From an uncultured Glaciecola sp. (GTDB lineage: Bacteria > Pseudomonadota > Gammaproteobacteria > Enterobacterales > Alteromonadaceae): a DNA stretch of 35,989 bases. The translations under genes were made by a program, and so were the position numbers. A model generated the notes under the pieces. The model saw nothing but the letters and a program-made list of their open reading frames with translations, was not told where the DNA came from and made no database searches. This document shows positions 31,671 to 35,989 of the stretch, one piece after another (position 1 is the stretch's first letter; each line of letters begins with the position of its first letter). Location of the stretch: positions 1 to 35,989 of the forward strand of contig CAJQOP010000042.1 in NCBI GenBank assembly GCA_905479945.1, given 5' to 3'.

Positions 31671-32696
31671 ATGACAGTCACTTTTATAGATGTGCCTATA
31701 CCAGAACCGGGCAGCGTGCAGAACGTTACACCAGATATCCTATGGTTGCGAATGCCATTGCCATTCGATTTAGATCATATCAATTTGTACTTACTTGAAG
31801 ATGGCGAACATGGATATGCGCTGATCGATACTGGGATCGGCACACGCCGTGTTGAGGAGTTGTGGGATGAATTGCTCGCTAAGCTACATAAACCCATCAC
31901 TAAAGTCATCGTGACACATATGCATCCCGACCATATTGGAATGGCAGGATATTTAGTAGAAAAATTTAGAGTTCCCATGTACATGAGTCACTCTGAATAC
32001 TTTGTCGGCAGAGCATTATCTGCTGGGGGCAGAGGTGCATCAGACTGGCAAGATGATGAATACTTAGTGCGCTGCGGCATGTCGTCTGAATACGTTGCGA
32101 CGGCAAAGCAAAATCGCAAAGAAAATAAAGGTGTTGGCCAAGTCATTCGACCTATCCCATTGCAATACGAGCGTTTACAAAAAGGCGACTCTATTGACAT
32201 TGGTGAAGGGCAATGGCAGGTCATTATTGGTCGCGGACATTCTCCAGAACATGTATGTCTATATAGCGAAGAGAGGCAAATACTTATTTCTGGTGATCAT
32301 GTTTTACCGGGTATTTCGCCAAACATAGGTGTTTATAGCACCGAGCCTAATGCTAACTCATTGTCACAGTATTTAAGCACCTTACCGCAATTTTTAGAAT
32401 TATCTGAAAATACATTAGTCCTGCCGTCACATAAACAACCGTTCCATGGTTTACATACACGCGTGAATGAATTGATTGAGCACCATCATTTGCATTTAGA
32501 TAATTTGCGAGAGTTTTGTCATCAAGGAAAAACGATTAATGATTGTTTGCCCGTGTTGTTTAAACGGAAACTGAATTCGCATAACTTGTTTTTTGCTATT
32601 GCTGAGGCGTTTTCACATCTTAACTATTTATACTTTGCAGGTGAATTTAGTCGAGAGATAAACGAAAAAGGGCAATTTATATTTACAACTAAATAA
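31671..32696 (+). CDS. Metallo-beta-lactamase-fold hydrolase
   Basis: A 341-aa MBL-superfamily protein with a complete binuclear metal site: HMHPDH (His83, His85, Asp87, His88) in THMHPDHIG, the later GRGHSPEH histidine, Asp in ISGDHVLPGISPNIG, and a final His in LPSHKQPFHGLH. The family covers glyoxalase-II-like thioesterases, lactonases and others. The C-terminal helical extension of about 100 residues is typical of the class with an additional wing domain. The ATG at 31671 follows AGGGCGG; the longer 31605 frame is unlikely. Substrate unknown. It is convergent with fadA, with a shared bidirectional terminator. Confidence 0.88.
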   Translation: MTVTFIDVPIPEPGSVQNVTPDILWLRMPLPFDLDHINLYLLEDGEHGYALIDTGIGTRRVEELWDELLAKLHKPITKVIVTHMHPDHIGMAGYLVEKFRVPMYMSHSEYFVGRALSAGGRGASDWQDDEYLVRCGMSSEYVATAKQNRKENKGVGQVIRPIPLQYERLQKGDSIDIGEGQWQVIIGRGHSPEHVCLYSEERQILISGDHVLPGISPNIGVYSTEPNANSLSQYLSTLPQFLELSENTLVLPSHKQPFHGLHTRVNELIEHHHLHLDNLREFCHQGKTINDCLPVLFKRKLNSHNLFFAIAEAFSHLNYLYFAGEFSREINEKGQFIFTTK

Positions 32697-32723
32697 GCAC
32701 TAGCTTAGCTCTTACAAATTAAA

Positions 32724-32749
32724 AAAGGGATGCCAATTGGCATCCCTTT
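32724..32749. terminator. Palindromic bidirectional terminator (copy 2 of the shared core)
   Basis: A perfect 26-base palindrome. GGGATGCC (32727-32734) pairs with GGCATCCC (32739-32746) around an AATT loop, with A/T runs at both ends. It lies between the convergent MBL-fold gene (ending 32696) and fadA (ending 32767) and can serve both. The core ATGCCAATTGGCAT also occurs at 30657-30670. Confidence 0.9.
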
Positions 32750-32766
32750 CTCATTCATTGAAACGT

Positions 32767-35989
<3,223 letters not shown>

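Overview
The window looks like a chromosomal segment of a low-GC marine gammaproteobacterium of the Alteromonadales/Vibrionales type. I infer this from gene content (maoP/DUF413, ilvIH, RlmE, FdxA, RhlE, the fadBA order, a DUF5062-like protein) and from close resemblance of IlvIH, RlmE and FadBA to their E. coli counterparts as I remember them. No database search was possible. Most of the window is ordinary housekeeping and metabolic sequence. I see no integrase, insertion sequence, CRISPR array, prophage or obvious defence island.

Layout. 1-3800: the 3' end of pgsA, a tRNA-Gly(GCC) with its own near-consensus promoter and a terminator, maoP, the acetolactate synthase operon ilvI-ilvH, and a cold-shock protein gene whose promoter is embedded in the ilvH terminator. 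4000-10000: metY and a TrmH-family rRNA methyltransferase (minus strand), rlmE facing fdxA, and a COG2509 flavoprotein facing upp. 10000-12600: a PAS-PAS-GGDEF-EAL protein whose N-terminal sensor seems to have been lost. 12700-16980: small genes, namely DUF5062-like, a YceI lipoprotein, a GreA/B-like protein, DUF1289, a PqiA-like membrane protein, a TraB/GumN-like protein and DUF1304. 17080-19790: a two-gene molybdenum hydroxylase operon (iorA-iorB type) with a terminator.

19790-20458 is the largest non-coding stretch. It holds a run of hairpins closed by a strong intrinsic terminator just before rhlE and is my best candidate for an undescribed RNA. 20459-25800: rhlE, two tandem TM2 proteins, an M48 peptidase and a molybdopterin oxidoreductase. 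26007-27332: a membrane diguanylate cyclase interrupted by an in-frame amber codon inside its GGDEF domain. 27533-27991: an unrecognised protein with a mirror-symmetric cysteine pattern (6-3-11-3-6). 28042-32696: a penicillin-acylase-family Ntn hydrolase, an orphan small protein, a histidine phosphatase and a metallo-beta-lactamase-fold hydrolase. 32767-35989: fadA and fadB (cut by the window end), the two subunits of the beta-oxidation complex.

Themes. Both c-di-GMP genes are damaged at or next to an in-frame TAG, suggesting recent loss in this signalling network. Short perfect tandem duplications of 7-15 bp recur in intergenic sequence, often touching start, stop or ribosome-binding signals. 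Two terminator-like palindromes at convergent gene ends share the same 14-bp core.
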